Origin: Anaeramoeba flamelloides
Lineage: Eukaryota > Metamonada > Anaeramoebidae
Length of the DNA stretch: 64,000 nt
Direction: 5' to 3'
Assembly: GCA_027625915.1 (NCBI GenBank)
Contig: JANTQA010000051.1
Span: forward strand, 3,906,501 to 3,970,500
Shown one piece after another: positions 24,701-35,164 of this stretch. Under the pieces are notes generated by a model, which saw only the letters and a program-made list of their open reading frames with translations, ran no database searches and was not told the origin of the DNA. Position numbers and translations under genes: made by a program. Each line of letters opens with the position of its first letter. Positions within the stretch are counted from its first letter, which is position 1.

Positions 24701-27700
24701 GGTGTTTTATCAGTATTTTGATTCATTCAAAATTTTAGAATAATTTTATAGATTATTTTTAATTGTTTATCAATTTCTTAAATTGGTATTTTCATTATTA
24801 AAATCAAATCATCTTCAAACATTTGAGAATGTTTTTACTGGATATTTAAATATTTTAAATTAAAAAATGACTGATAAATCCAAATAACCAAGGTGATAAC
24901 TGATCGCCATGATAAATCCCAAATCCAGCATTTTTATAGTGAATTTTCTTCTTCTTCTTTTTATTATGATTGAAGAAGTAAAAATTTAACTCTAAATGTA
25001 CTTTTACTTAAATTTCCTCAAAAGTAATTTAAGCGTAAAATCAAAGATTCCACGATTATTCAAGGGGAAAAACACACCCAATTTTTTTTTTTGGTCAAAA
25101 AGCAAAAAAAATAAAAAAGCGAAAAAGAAAAAAAAAACAAGAAATTTAAAAAGCGTTTATAATATGCAATAGATAAAAAATCAAAAAAAAAAAATCAATG
25201 CTATCTTTAATTAAGAACATCTCCAAAATCACAGTCAAGATAATTTTGGTTAATTTAATTTAATTTGATAATTGATCATGAATGTTCATTTGGGGATCGT
25301 TATTTAATTGTTGTAATTCCTTTTTTCTTTTTAATCTGATTTGCTTTGTTTTGAAACTTTTAGACATTTTTTGGCTTTACTTTTTAGTTTTTATTTTCAA
25401 GTTGCTTATAATTTCATTTTTAAATATCCCAGTATTAGCAAGTAACCACTATAACTTTTCCCCTTTGTAACTCTTTTTCCCAAAAAAAAAAGAAAATTCA
25501 GCCAGGGAAAAAATAGTAAAAAATAAATTTTCTTCTTATTTTTCAAATTAAAAAATAAAATCTAAAGGCACCTTTCCAAATTTCAAAGGAGCTAAGTAAA
25601 ACATAAGTATCGCCCATAATTTTTACTCAATTATAAAATTTTAATTGGATAAATATTTAATTTGAATTCATTTTTGAAAAAGTTTTATATTTACAATCAA
25701 AAGTTTTACCTTTACCCTTTATTTTATTATTTTGTTTTTGTCATTCCCTTCAAATAAAAATTTATTTTACATAATTAATTTTTTTATCAGAATTAAAATA
25801 ACAATTTAATAAAAAAAAAATTATTTTTTAATTTTTAATATTAATAATTTGACAACATTTTTCTTACAATTTTTTTTAAAATTAATATTTTTTCAAAAAT
25901 AAATAGATACCCAATTGTACCGTGGATAATTTCAAATTATAAAAGTAAAAAGCTGGATTTAAATGATAGAAATAATTATAGAGATTTGACAAAGCCAATT
26001 GGTGCTTTAACACCAAAAAGATTAAAAGAATCTATTGAACGTTATAACTTACTTGTTCAAACGACAGACGGGACCTTACCACCTTTTCATTACGGATCTC
26101 ATTATTCTTCGTCTGGTGTGGTACTTTTTTATTTATTGCGACTTGAGCCATATACTTCATTAAATATTGAATTTCAAGGTATAAAATATTTTATATATAT
26201 ATATTCAAAAAACAACCTTATTTAAACGAATTTTTTTTAATTTACTAAAAAATCTTATTTATTTGTATATTAAAATTTCAATATTAAATTAAAAATACAC
26301 CCATTTTAAAAAAGTGAATTTAAAAAATTTTGTAAAAAAGAAGCCCGAAAAGAGTTTAAATCACAACTTAAAATATAATAACAAAAAAAAAAAATGGACT
26401 TTTTAAAAAAATATTATTGTACAATTTCCTTTTTTATAAACTCAATCAAACAATTTATTGATTTTATTTTAAGAGGGATATTTTTCGCTTACAATACTTC
26501 TTATAGGAAATCTAATTAAAAAATATTTTTTAAACCTAAAGCGAAAAAAAAACTGTAATTGAACAATTATTCATTTGATAAAAGAATTTTTCAAGTCATT
26601 AATCCAAGTTAATAATAGCAGGTTTTTCGTCAAACATGCTCAATAACTAAAAATGGAAAAATATATCACATAAAGTCTTTATAACTCTATCAAAAAAAAT
26701 GTTTTTTGAAATCTAATAAACACTATTATATTAACATGTAAAAATATTCCATTCTGAATAATTGAACAAAGAGAAATATCAAAAAGTTCTTTCACCATTC
26801 CGTGAAAAAATTGCCAAATGGAAAAAAAATCTCAAACAGGTTTTAATTGTAAAATGGTAGTTAAAAGGAAAATTTTTCAAATATTGTTTTTACTTTAATT
26901 TTTCACTGATTAATATATATATATATCAAAAATTAAAATTCCATAAAACTGTATTAGTATCGATTACTGAGCTTTTAAAGCTAATTTCGCATGAATAAGT
27001 AAAAATTATAGCATCAAAAAATCAAAAAAAACTTCACTTTTACTGATGTTTACAATTATGATTTCAATTTTGAAAATTGAAAATGCTTAAATTTTGATTT
27101 CATTTGATGTTTTGAATCCTATTTTAATTCCAATGACCAATATAATTTTTAGACCTGTTTGTTATTTTATAATAAAGTGAAAAATAAGAAAAAAAAATTG
27201 AAAAATAATTGCTTTTATTACGATTTTACAATTAAAATCTGTTTGAGAATTTTTTTCTAAATAGTAAAAAAAAAATAATAATAATAATAAAGTATGGGTT
27301 GCCTGTTTATATACTTTAAGAGCTACTTTTATTAAAAAAGGGAATAGAACAATTAATTAAATATTTTTCACAACTTTTTGTATTTGCTTTTTTCAAATGG
27401 ATGTATTTTTAAATATATATAATAAATAAATAAATTGATGATCCAAAAAAAAAAAAAAATCTATTATAGGAGGAAAATTTGATCATGCTGATAGACTTTT
27501 CCAATCAATGGAAATTGTTTGGGATAATGTTACAACATTAGCATCTGATGTTAAAGAATTAATTCCAGAATTTTTTTATTTTCCCGAATTTTTAGAGAAC
27601 AGTGAAAATGTCAATTTTGGACAAACGCAGAAAGGGAAAAAAATTGATAGTGTTGAGTTACCTCCATGGGCAAATGGATCAGCAGAAGAGTTTATCAGGA

Positions 27701-29100
27701 TTAATAGAGAGGCATTAGAATCTGATTATGTAAGTGAACATTTAAACCAATGGATTGATTTAATTTTTGGATATAAGCAAAGAGGCGAAGAAGCTGTTAA
27801 ATCAAACAATGTGTTTTATTATTTAACATATGAAGGGTTATTTGATTTGGATTTAATTGAAGATGAGAAATATAGGAACAGCATTAAATTGCAAATTGAA
27901 AATTTTGGTCAAACACCAATGCAAATCTTCCATACCCCACATCCAAATAGAAAAAAAGAGATTCAAAAGCCAATAGATATTTTCCAATCTTTATTAATGA
28001 ATAAACAATTTGATATCTCTTCGCCATCTTTTAATTTAAATAGAAACAAGAACAAGGAGAATAAGAACATGAACAAGAACAAGAACATGAAGCAAAATAA
28101 AAACAAAATCAAAAAAAATATCTCAAAAAACCAAAACCAAAATTTGTCCAATAGTGGAACACAAAATGGAAACAATTTTACACGATCACCACTAATTTGG
28201 TTAAAATTTTTAAACAATGATCTCATGATGGTCAACCGCAATGGAGATTATGATTTTGTAAAAATTGATTCGTTGAATCAAATAAGTATATGGGCGGAAG
28301 AAGCTTGTAAACATTTAGGAACACCTTTCAAAACTGTTCATTTTAATTTCAGAAACTGTATTGATTATATGGAAAATGAAAAAATTTTCGTGATCTCTAA
28401 CTGCTGGGAAAATAATTTTAAAATTTTAAAAATTACCAATAAGGATAGCCAAGAGCATTTAACTTTAATCAAATCGGTTAATTATCACCAAAACGTAATC
28501 ACCTGTTGTAAAATACATAAAGACTTTTTAGCGATCGGTTCTCAAGATAGCTCAATTTCCATTTGGAAGATGTGTCAAAGCGGGCAAATTTCAGATAACC
28601 CATCTATTGTGATATACAGCCAATTAGGAAAAATATTGTGCCTTGATTTGAATGTTAATTTAGATATTGTAGTTTCTGGATCAAAGGATGGTAGAATATT
28701 AATAAATCATTTAAAAAATGGAAAGGTGATGAAAAACATATCTTTTAAGAATGAAATTACTCAAAAGGAATTACAAATCTTATTTATCAAAATTTTATCA
28801 AACGATCGGATCATTTCCCAATTATCGAACAAAACCTTAATTTTAATTAGTTTAAATGGAAAGGTTTTGAAAAAATTATCAAAATTCATTATTAAATGCT
28901 GGACATTTTCAAATAATCATGATTACATGTTTTGTGGTGTTGAAAGCACTGTATATATGATCAAAATTTCAGACTTGAAAATTATTTTTAGATGGAAACT
29001 GCCACATAAAATTTCTGCCTTGGAACTTTCACCCAATAATAATTATTTAATTGTTGGGTTTTACACCGGAGAATGGTCTACTATTAAATTAGTCACTTAA
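15549..29100 (+). CDS. BEACH-WD40 giant protein gene (whole locus)
   Basis: One gene of the BEACH family (neurobeachin/LYST/WDFY/Lvs type), large scaffolds acting in vesicle fusion/fission, lysosome size and autophagy. Segments in order: Lys/Glu/Gln-rich stretch, helical solenoid, ConA-like and DUF4704 region, PH-BEACH, BEACH, then a WD40 tail. Total coding length is about 3,200 aa, normal for the family. Introns 23524-25906 and 26179-27469 have GT-AG ends and restore the conserved BEACH frame exactly. No single reading frame spans 18340-20545. There the homology continues through all three frames, switching at A/T homopolymers. Either the assembly has indels, or unseen short introns exist, or the gene is decaying. 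The last possibility is weakened by long intact stretches of 863, 992 and 530 aa. The true 5' end was not found; LINE relic debris lies directly upstream. Subfamily not assigned; no FYVE domain is seen after the WD40 part. Confidence 0.85.
15771..18362 (+). CDS. BEACH gene, N-terminal alpha-solenoid exon
   Basis: 863 codons open without a break. Mostly Leu/Ile/Asn/Lys-rich helices of the kind that form the armadillo-like N-terminus of BEACH proteins, for example residues around LFQSLFELFSELYKL. Asn-rich insertions coded by AAT/AAC lie near residues 300-315, 565-610 and 765-825, typical of surface loops in AT-rich amoebae. The frame ends at a TAA at 18360, but a neighbouring frame (18345-18420) stays open and carries on. 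No GT...AG intron fits between this exon and the next, so a frame change at an A/T run is the simplest reading. Confidence 0.7.
18082..18236 (+). repeat. AAT/AAC triplet tract coding poly-Asn
   Basis: About 40 asparagine codons within the BEACH solenoid exon, mixing AAT and AAC. Similar tracts at 20268-20390 and 21676-21745. Mixed codons argue for selection at protein level rather than pure microsatellite slippage. Confidence 0.9.
18401..19921 (+). CDS. BEACH gene, ConA-like / DUF4704 region
   Basis: Open frame of about 507 codons with no ATG at its 5' end, so it is an internal coding segment. Around 18930-19560 it carries the laminin-G/ConA-like domain seen upstream of BEACH: FFNFTGKNSSIILPKL, then FSFTCWLSNEGD, WNFFTLSRQL and NCFNGQMNYINVYF. 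Next comes the DUF4704-like signature FSIGGIRNIFPLF at about 19750-19790. The frame stops at 19919, but homologous sequence (NGFKILSYLFFNLLDPKV) continues directly in another frame. An Asn/Lys linker of about 45 residues interrupts the ConA-like fold. Confidence 0.75.
   Translation, partial: FLKLEIKKKIFQYLLDLLICNELPFNIENNYTIQNLELIKILFNSLKNDKVYFPQLLNIFLKLSKKSLSNTINLSKYLIDELFLNIYYNEKAGKKNKKTNIFTDELIELFSYLGKYYLTPKQLNNIFSNIKLLPNDNYSNKLLIILEKITDLRKRNKFKNLISISEKKKMLLPTEESFFNFTGKNSSIILPKLKYLDYRIFSFTCWLSNEGDLNNQPRIFSFFNKGFTIGYECYLKKKKSQVKSKSKNKNTKTYTNVHQNENKVETDKNKKQNETINQLIFKEIINNKAQKMKLNLPKDIDLNKWNFFTLSRQLKNKKNIITRIYLNNQLLVEQKMNSIFLKNIVMRYNRIGCKYNKKKLLNENCFNGQMNYINVYFKTLKRVEINYLYYSKKYLNLIYQKLNKKVILRYKGNAVYGDKCVNLSPHYNYTNGQLFNVNVLNIQFPEKILFSIGGIRNIFPLFIKKKQKLINNNSLNNNNNLNFKKTILILINLLIHKSIQINFFKY
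19922..20548 (+). CDS. BEACH gene, frame-broken DUF4704 stretch
   Basis: This interval shows strong protein-level continuity but no single frame. From 19919 one reads NGFKILSYLFFNLLDPKV. After 20025 the frame changes to NKTLYYFLKK. From about 20060 a third reading gives NNNLWINTTIKIQIKIMK, which resembles the LWI(N)...(I)Q motif of DUF4704 in neurobeachins. After T/A runs at 20190-20213 comes YSKILEINGYDKN, then a 40-residue Asn run, then LNLLLPINNITILKK. A last change in an A-run at 20533-20542 leads into the next long exon. Changes sit on homopolymers, which suggests sequencing/assembly indels, but true decay is possible. Confidence 0.6.
20268..20390 (+). repeat. AAT-rich tract coding Asn/Lys
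   Basis: Triplet repeat AAT with AAG interruptions in the frame-broken part of the BEACH gene; it keeps one frame (DKNNKKNNNKNN...) over its whole length. Confidence 0.8.
20549..23523 (+). CDS. BEACH gene, linker, PH-BEACH and start of BEACH domain
   Basis: About 992 codons open. The first two thirds are helical with Asn runs (21640-21780). Before the PH-like domain is WERNLLVKYHC (about 22690) and WKLDNTTNGLFMRKKLKI, matching the W-x-LD-x-TEGPxRMRK motif that precedes PH-BEACH in this family. The PH-BEACH domain spans roughly 23090-23380 (RIKLCSKIKGIIQITESS ... ILLEHNAIEFF-like core). The BEACH domain opens with LWQNRKISNFDYLMLINK and GRTYNDLSQ. The exon ends in phase 2 at 23523 with a consensus GTAAGT donor; a TAA made by the donor itself would end unspliced translation. 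Confidence 0.88.
23884..24120. repeat. Foldback hairpin element bounded by inverted GTGCC arrays
   Basis: The left end reads AGTGCTGTTAAGTGCCGTAG and the right end is its inverted counterpart (24067-24120, minus strand AAGTGCCTTCAAGTTCC). Inside are two perfect-looking hairpins: one built on TCCAGAATTTGAAAGAA/TTCTTTTGAATTCTGGA (23928-23984) and one on AAATAAACCAAAAATTAAAT/its inverse (24010-24050). Confidence 0.65.
24050..24970 (-). mobile_element. LINE relic copy 3, inside a BEACH-gene intron
   Basis: Antisense to the host gene. NAGFGIYHGDQLSPWLFGF at about 24930-24874 and FEDDLILIM at 24819-24793 are RT blocks 4 and 5, the second being the YADD block with A changed to E. EIDKQLKIIYKII and WINKKSNKIF-like stretches follow, then a 10-bp-period GACACTTGAT-type tail at 24067-24115. 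It best preserves the catalytic region. Its location explains much of the unusual size of this intron. Confidence 0.72.
25907..26178 (+). CDS. BEACH gene, middle BEACH-domain exon
   Basis: 272-bp exon coding YPIVPWIISNYKS, DLTKPIGALTPKRLKE, then PPFHYGSHYSSSGVVLFYLL and RLEPYTSLNIEFQG. These are hallmark BEACH motifs: the RDLxKPxGAL and FHYGSHYSS blocks. It enters in phase 2 and leaves in phase 1. The donor is GTATAA at 26179. No residue of the hallmark blocks appears lost. Confidence 0.93.
26179..27469 (+). other. 1291-bp intron in the BEACH gene
   Basis: Donor GTATAA, acceptor ATTATAG at 27463-27469. Removal joins LEFQ-type sequence to GGKFDHADRLF, the expected BEACH order (FQGGKFDxxDRLF). 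The interior is AT-rich with A/T homopolymers and a short (TA)n tract near 26920. No repeat family identified elsewhere in the window was recognised in it. Confidence 0.9.
27470..29100 (+). CDS. BEACH gene, BEACH C-terminus and WD40 tail
   Basis: Open to the gene's stop at 29098. Starts GGKFDHADRLFQSMEIVWDN, continues with KELIPEFFYFPEFLEN, VELPPWANGSAEEFI, NQWIDLIFGYKQRG and NVFYYLTYEGLFDLD, ending in NFGQTPMQIFHTPHP. This is a complete BEACH C-terminal half. An Asn/Lys-rich linker (about 28020-28160) follows, then a degenerate WD40 region with FLAIGSQDSSISIWKM, IVVSGSKDGRILI and ALELSPNNNYLIVGFYTGEW. Only about four to five blades are visible, fewer than the usual seven. Some blades may be too divergent to see. 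Confidence 0.92.
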
Positions 29101-31239
29101 ACACAGTTTTGATTTGGGATTTATTTTGATATTATAAAAATTATCAAAATTTTAATCTAGAACAATAGCAATGATATTCATTTATTTATTTGTCTGATAT
29201 GACCTGAATTTTAGTTAAATGGGCAAAGAACTTATATACTCTTAACTTTCAAATCCGGATTGCAATTTACGATATTAAATAAACACAAATTCAAAAGTTT
29301 TTATTAAACTAAAATTCATTTAAAAAAAAAAAATCGAATTAAACAAATTCAATGGGGGGGGCCTAAATTAAAACTTACTACTTTTTGGATATGCAAACAA
29401 TTATTTATAATTTACAGATACTATTTAAACAAAAATTTTATAATACAAAATTCAAATAAATTTAACAATGGAAAAGGCGATATCAAAAATTTTGGAAAAA
29501 GATGTACCAAAAAAAAAAAAAAAATGTATCGGATTAATTTGTTGGAATTATATTTGTTGATATTGTTCACTTAAAGATTGGGTACACCATCAACTAATTA
29601 TTATTATTATTATTGAAATAAATAACATAATTGTAGCTTATTATTAATCATTCGAAAAAAAAAAATTCAGAATAAATGTGAACTATTATGTAATTGGTAA
29701 AACTAGAAATGAAAATCAAAATCAAAAAAAAAAAAAAAAAAATTAATTTATTTTTTCGATATTATGTGAATACAAAGCACTTTATTTGGTATTGTGAAAG
29801 ATATTACTTTATCAGAATCAAAGGAAAAAATTTTTTACAAAAATTCTAGATAAGAAACTATACGAAAAAATTTTATTCTTAGAAAAAAATACACAGAAAC
29901 TCTTTAATTTTGATTAATTAAAATTATGAAATTTATTTTTCTCTTCAAGAATTTTTCATTAAAGCTCTTATTGTAATAGAAAACTTAAAGTAGTACTCAG
30001 GTTATGTAAATCGAAAGGATTACGTCAAATCATTTTTTGAACTAAATTTCGTTTTTTGTTTTTTATTGATATAATGAACAATACAAATCCAGTGTTATAA
30101 AACAAAAAGAACTCATATGAAGGATAAAATTGATGAATTGGTTTTGGTGTTGTGAAAATAGACATAAAATTTTAAGTAATTTCGGGTTGGTAGAATGTTT
30201 GCTTGATAATGAGAAAATTGGTTGAACAGAAAACACACTAAAAACAACGAAATAAAATAAAGAAGAAAATTTAAAGAAAAAAGAAAAATGTGAAACTTTC
30301 CACCCATCCTTTTACTCAGGGTATATAAAAAAAATTCAATGGGAAGCTAGCTGTTTTTTTTTTTAACTTTTTGTTTGTTTATTTTATTCTTTTTTTTTTT
30401 CCTTTTTCTTTTTTTTTTTTTTTCAAAAATTTTGTAAACTTTTTGAAACTTAAATTCAATAAAATGTACATATTCATCATTTTTTATCTTCAATTTTCTA
30501 TCCAAAATAAAATCTGGGTAATTAAGTTGATATACTATCAATTAAAAAAAAAATTAACTAGCTTTTAGAAAAAAAAAAAAAAAAAGAACAACATCATATT
30601 AATAAAATCTTTTCACAGAACAGATTGGTTTGTTTTTTTTTTAGGTAGGGTACTCCTTTCAATCTTTCACCAAAAAAAAAAATCATTAATTTCAACAATT
30701 GTTTATGATTAGTTGAAAATTCAACTTTAAATCCATAAAATTGAATAATAATCATTTTTTTCAAATAGTGACATAATTACAATTTAATCAAAATATTATA
30801 AAATTTTTTTTTTATTTTATTCTTCAAAATAAATTTATAAAAAAAATTAAGGTGAAAAAATGAAAAAAATATTTTTCTTAACATTTATTATAACTTATTT
30901 GTCAATTTGTTCTCATTGAGTTATAAGTTTGAGATATAGTTGGGTTTTTTTTTTTTTTTTTTTTTACTTTTTGATGAAAATCTTGTAAAGAATAAATATA
31001 TAAGTATCTATGGAAAAGTATAACTTAATACTGAAAAATGAAACTCTGTATAATAAATATTAATATTTTGGTTATTTTGTGGAATATAGAATTATTTACT
31101 ATTCAAATTAAAAGTTTTGGCTTTGAATAAGATGGTAAATTTTTAATGGTATAATTGAATCTAAACTAAAATTCAAAATTTTCCACACAGCTAAAACGGT
31201 CCAAACAACCACAATAATCCAATTTGATTGAAATTGGAA
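29101..31239. other. 3' flank of the BEACH gene, nothing recognised
   Basis: AT-rich, many homopolymers, and one run of seven or more G at about 29353-29360 that is striking in such DNA. No gene seen. Confidence 0.55.
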
Positions 31240-31652
31240 ATAATTTTGATTTTTTGAAAAATATTAAAATCATTTTTTCATCTTTTATTTTTTTGTTTTC
31301 ATTTCATTTTTTGAATTACTTAATTTGTTTCGTTGGATCAATAATTTTTTTCGAACAAGTTTATATTCGGTTTAAGTTGAGTTGTCGAAAATAGAAGAAC
31401 TCAAATGAAATTAGTTGATAGTATCAAATCATTTGATCGATCAATATTCCTAATAGAATTTAAACAAATTAACTTTTAATTTTTTTTTTCTGCTCTCTCC
31501 AAAATTTTTAACACATCCCTAATTTATTAGTATTGATAATTATTTATTTTTTGTTTTGTGAGTGTTGTAATTTCTAAACAATTGTTAGCATTTCAATTAG
31601 TGAATGGTTCTAATTTGGTATTTCTTTGAGAATTGATTAAATAAGATTTGTT
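31240..31652. repeat. Dispersed repeat E, copy 1
   Basis: About 410 bp present in reverse at 50038-50455. Landmarks: TTCCTAATAGAATTTAAAC, TGCTCTCTCCAAAATTTTTA and AAGAACTCAAATGAAATTAG. Ends not defined; no ORF. Confidence 0.65.
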
Positions 31653-32170
31653 TTTCAAAAATCTGTATTTTGGGGTGTAAAAAATTTTGAATTGGGTTTA
31701 ATTAAAGTTTTTATACTAAAACAATTAATAATAAGTATTGATTGATGTTATTTATTGAAAACTATATTTAGAAAAACATATATTTATTAAATTTTGAGAA
31801 AAAAATTAAAATTTAATTTGAAATTTGTCTTTATAATTGAACAAAAAGCCTAATGATTTTTAATAGCACTAAGTGTGGGTTGTTTGAATAAGTAATATCA
31901 TATATATTTAATTCACTTGTGTTAGATTTTATTAAAAGCTAAAAAATATTTCAAGAATAACTTTTTAATAATAGGAAACAAATGCGGTATTTCCTACTCT
32001 TGTTTAAAGGGTATAATAGTTACCCTAATTTTGAAATGGATTGAATTTTATTTAAACAATTTTTTATTAAAATAATCAATTTTAATATATATTGAAAATC
32101 TTCTCTTATTATTTTTTATCCCGAAGTTTCTTAACAAAAATTTTTTTTTACCTTTTTCCCAAATAACTGT

Positions 32171-32594
32171 TGTGGAAAAAATGTGAAACACGGAAATAAA
32201 GTTCAACACGGTTTTTAATTGAGACCCTTACTGAAAATTCAAATGGAGAGCAAGTAATAAAAGAATAAATAAATAAATACCACCCAAATGAATTATTCAA
32301 CATAATAACAGATTTTTTAATACTATTTTTTGGTTGGGCTTTTCGTTGATTGATTAATTATGAAAAAATTTGATAAAAAAATTGGACATTTTTGAGATCT
32401 CGAAAACCAGACAAAGATTTCAATATGAAATTAGATTTAAATTTTGTTTGTTCGATTGATTGAAAATAATATAATTGATTATTATTTGAAGTTAATTGGT
32501 TGTTTTTTTATGTTGGTTTTACTTTTCCTTTTTAGTAACATCACAATTAAAAACTGTGTTTCTCTTTTATTCCATGTTTCACTTTTTTTCCATA
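32171..32594. mobile_element. TIR element family C, copy 2 with best ends
   Basis: 424 bp. About 40-bp inverted ends: TGTGGAAAAAATGTGAAACA...GGTTTTTAATTG, against TTAAAAACTGTG...TGTTTCACTTTTTTTCCATA. The centre is inverted relative to the other two copies: the GAGATCTC core and GGGCTTTTCGTTGATTG appear in reverse order. Confidence 0.75.
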
Positions 32595-33722
32595 GCAATA
32601 AAGTATAAAAAATCGAAAATGGAAAATGAAAAGTTTATTAAGTTGGATTGTATAAGCTATTTCCAAGAAAGTGGGGTATATATATTTTTAAAATCTATTT
32701 ATTAAACTCAATCTTCAAAAAAGTATTTAGTAAATATATAAAATCAATTAAATATCATAGGGGATTCTGGATAATAATTCGATTTGTTTCTTAGCATTGT
32801 ATTACATAAATAAAATATATTAAATTTTCTGATCTCAATTTCATCATATATTTTTTCGGTGAAAATTGGTGTTTATTTTTTTCTTTTTGATCGAAAAAAT
32901 TGTTTTCATTACTTGTATTATCAAAAAAAATAATAATAAAATGTAATTAAAAATCTATAACTGCGTTTTATTGTTTAAAAAATCATTTGTACCCTTTCCA
33001 AATTTATTGTTTTTTATTGAATTTGGTCGTACATTGCTTTCACCAAAAAAAATTCTTTTGTTTTTTTCATTTTTTGAGAATCTTTCAAATAATATATTTT
33101 GAAATAAATACCTATGCTAGAGGTTTGTTCAATCTGTATAAAAATTAAAATTAATTTGAATTGTCAATTAAAAAATACATTCACTATTAAAGATGATTTT
33201 TTATGAAATGTAAAAAAAAATGACAGACTTTGTTGGAAATACCTTAAGTGTAATCATGTGTTTTGTATTGATATCGTTATTTGATTAATATATCCCCTTG
33301 TATTTAAATCTGTTCAAACAAAGTTATTTTAATTTATTAATTTTGTGGGATATTATTATGAAGACAACAGTAGAAATGATTGTGTTTACTTAATTAAATG
33401 TGTTTTGTCTCTATAATGGTAGTTTATAAGATATATAATTGATCTTCAATTAATAATTAATATAAAAAGTTATAGAAACCATGAAATAGGTATGATTAAT
33501 TTCTACTAAACCAGAACTTTAATTAACAAAGAAAAAAAACCTCTTATCCTTTTTTTTTTTTTTTGATGTTGTTTTAATAGATATTTTAAAAATAAGTCTT
33601 CCAAGGTTTAATGACTTTAATTGTTTACAAATCCAAGCAACCTATTGATTCTGTAACTTAAAATACAATGCAATTTTTAAAAATATATTCTATTTAGATT
33701 TCTTGTAGTGGAAATTATATCT

Positions 33723-34200
33723 GATATGAAAAAAATCCCTGACAGGATTTTTAATTGTGAATATTACAAAAATTGTTGTGTAATTTCTTTGATTTAAAAT
33801 TAAATCCTTTTTTATAAGAATCAAATTTTTAAAATTATAACTCGTCCACTCCTTAAAAGTATGATTAATGAATTTAAACTTGTTCAAAACATGGTTCTAT
33901 TAATCAAAAAACAAGAATAAAAATTATCATTTTCCAAAATTCTAACAAACCTGATAAAACTCTATTTTTCTTTTTCAAAAAAAGTAGATCTGCATTAGGT
34001 TCTCCAAAAATTAAATGAGTATTCTATAGACGCCTTACTTTTTAATGAACTTTTGGTCGGTTTGTTACTTGGTTCATAAAAAAATTGATTGTTTATAAAA
34101 AGGATTTGATTGAAAATATTTACAATTAAACAACAATTTTACAATATTCGAAATTAAAAATCTTGTCCGGGATTATTTTCATGTCAGGTATTTTTTTCAC
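33723..34200. mobile_element. TIR element family J, copy 2
   Basis: 478 bp. Left end ATGAAAAAAATCCCTGACAG; right end TGTCAGGTATTTTTTTCAC is its inverse. The inverted repeat continues further in (GATTTTTAATTGTGAATATT against its inverse), with one arm holding about 17 extra bases. Confidence 0.75.
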
Positions 34201-34572
34201 TTCTATATAATTAAAAATTTAATATACCAAAATTTGTTCATTTTCAAACTTACTTGATATTAATAAAAATAAAGTTTTTCTCAGTGATCACAATCTAATT
34301 ATGGTTAAATTTGATGAATTATTTCTGAAATTCGTTATTTACAAGATATCTTTTACCTTGAAAATGTCTTTTTTGTTCTTTTTTGAGACTTTTGATAATC
34401 AAAAATCAGGTATCTGATTTTTCAAAGTTTTTAGGTTAATTTACTTCAATTCTCTGATGAAATTGAACTTAGAGGAAAAAAACCTAGTTACCACAAGTAT
34501 TAAAAAACTTCTAATCCTGTTTAAATTCTTATTAACTTGAAAAAATATTGGTGATTTCGATTGTTTTTATTT

Positions 34573-34747
34573 CTCGTATTTGAATCGTAAATAGGAAAAA
34601 AAATTCACTTCATTTTCTAAATTTTTCTTTTTGAAAATAAAGTCACAAATTACAACCTATCCCACTTCTTGGAAAACTCGGTTCCTGAATCAAAAATATG
34701 GAAAGGGAAGAGAAATTTTTTTCCCGTTTATAACTCAAATACCAGTA
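34573..34747. mobile_element. Foldback family B, simple copy
   Basis: 175 bp. CTCGTATTTGAATCGTAAAT at the left, TTTATAACTCAAATACCAG at the right. The arms also pair around GAAAAAAAATTCACTTC / GAGAAATTTTTTTCCC. This is the simplest form of the family. Confidence 0.7.
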
Positions 34748-35164
34748 ATTTTCTCAATTAAATTTTTACATTTTGAAAATTTAAAAAATTTGTCATATAA
34801 TTTTTGACAGTACAAGCATGAAAAAATAAAATTCCAAATTCCTAGTTAGACAAAACTACTACATTCTTTATTCTTACATCTTTACTAATATATTTTATTT
34901 GTAATTGAATCAAAATTACAGAACTTCAAATTCATGAGGATATTATATAAATTGTTATTAGTATAACTGCTATTTTTAAAAGTCTCAGACAAGAAAAAAG
35001 GTGTATTTTGGGGTAAAATTTTTTAAATGGATGCCACAATGAATTTTACTTATAGTCAACTTTAGAATATTTTTTTGGATAGATGATAATTAATCATTTT
35101 GAAAACATTCTACACATCTAAAAAAACTCAATTAAGGAAAAAAAAATAACTGATGATAAATATT

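Larger units (their letters stand above)
23524..25906 (+). other. 2383-bp intron in the BEACH gene
   Basis: Donor GTAAGT at 23524 and acceptor AAATAG at 25901-25906. Splicing joins NDLS-Q to YPIVPW, the canonical BEACH sequence (NDLxQYPxxPW), so both sites are well supported. The intron is far longer than the 148-233 bp introns of the other genes here. Most of the excess is explained by an antisense LINE relic (about 24050-24970) and a GTGCC-flanked hairpin element (23884-24120). The rest is AT-rich sequence and homopolymers with nothing recognisable. Confidence 0.9.
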
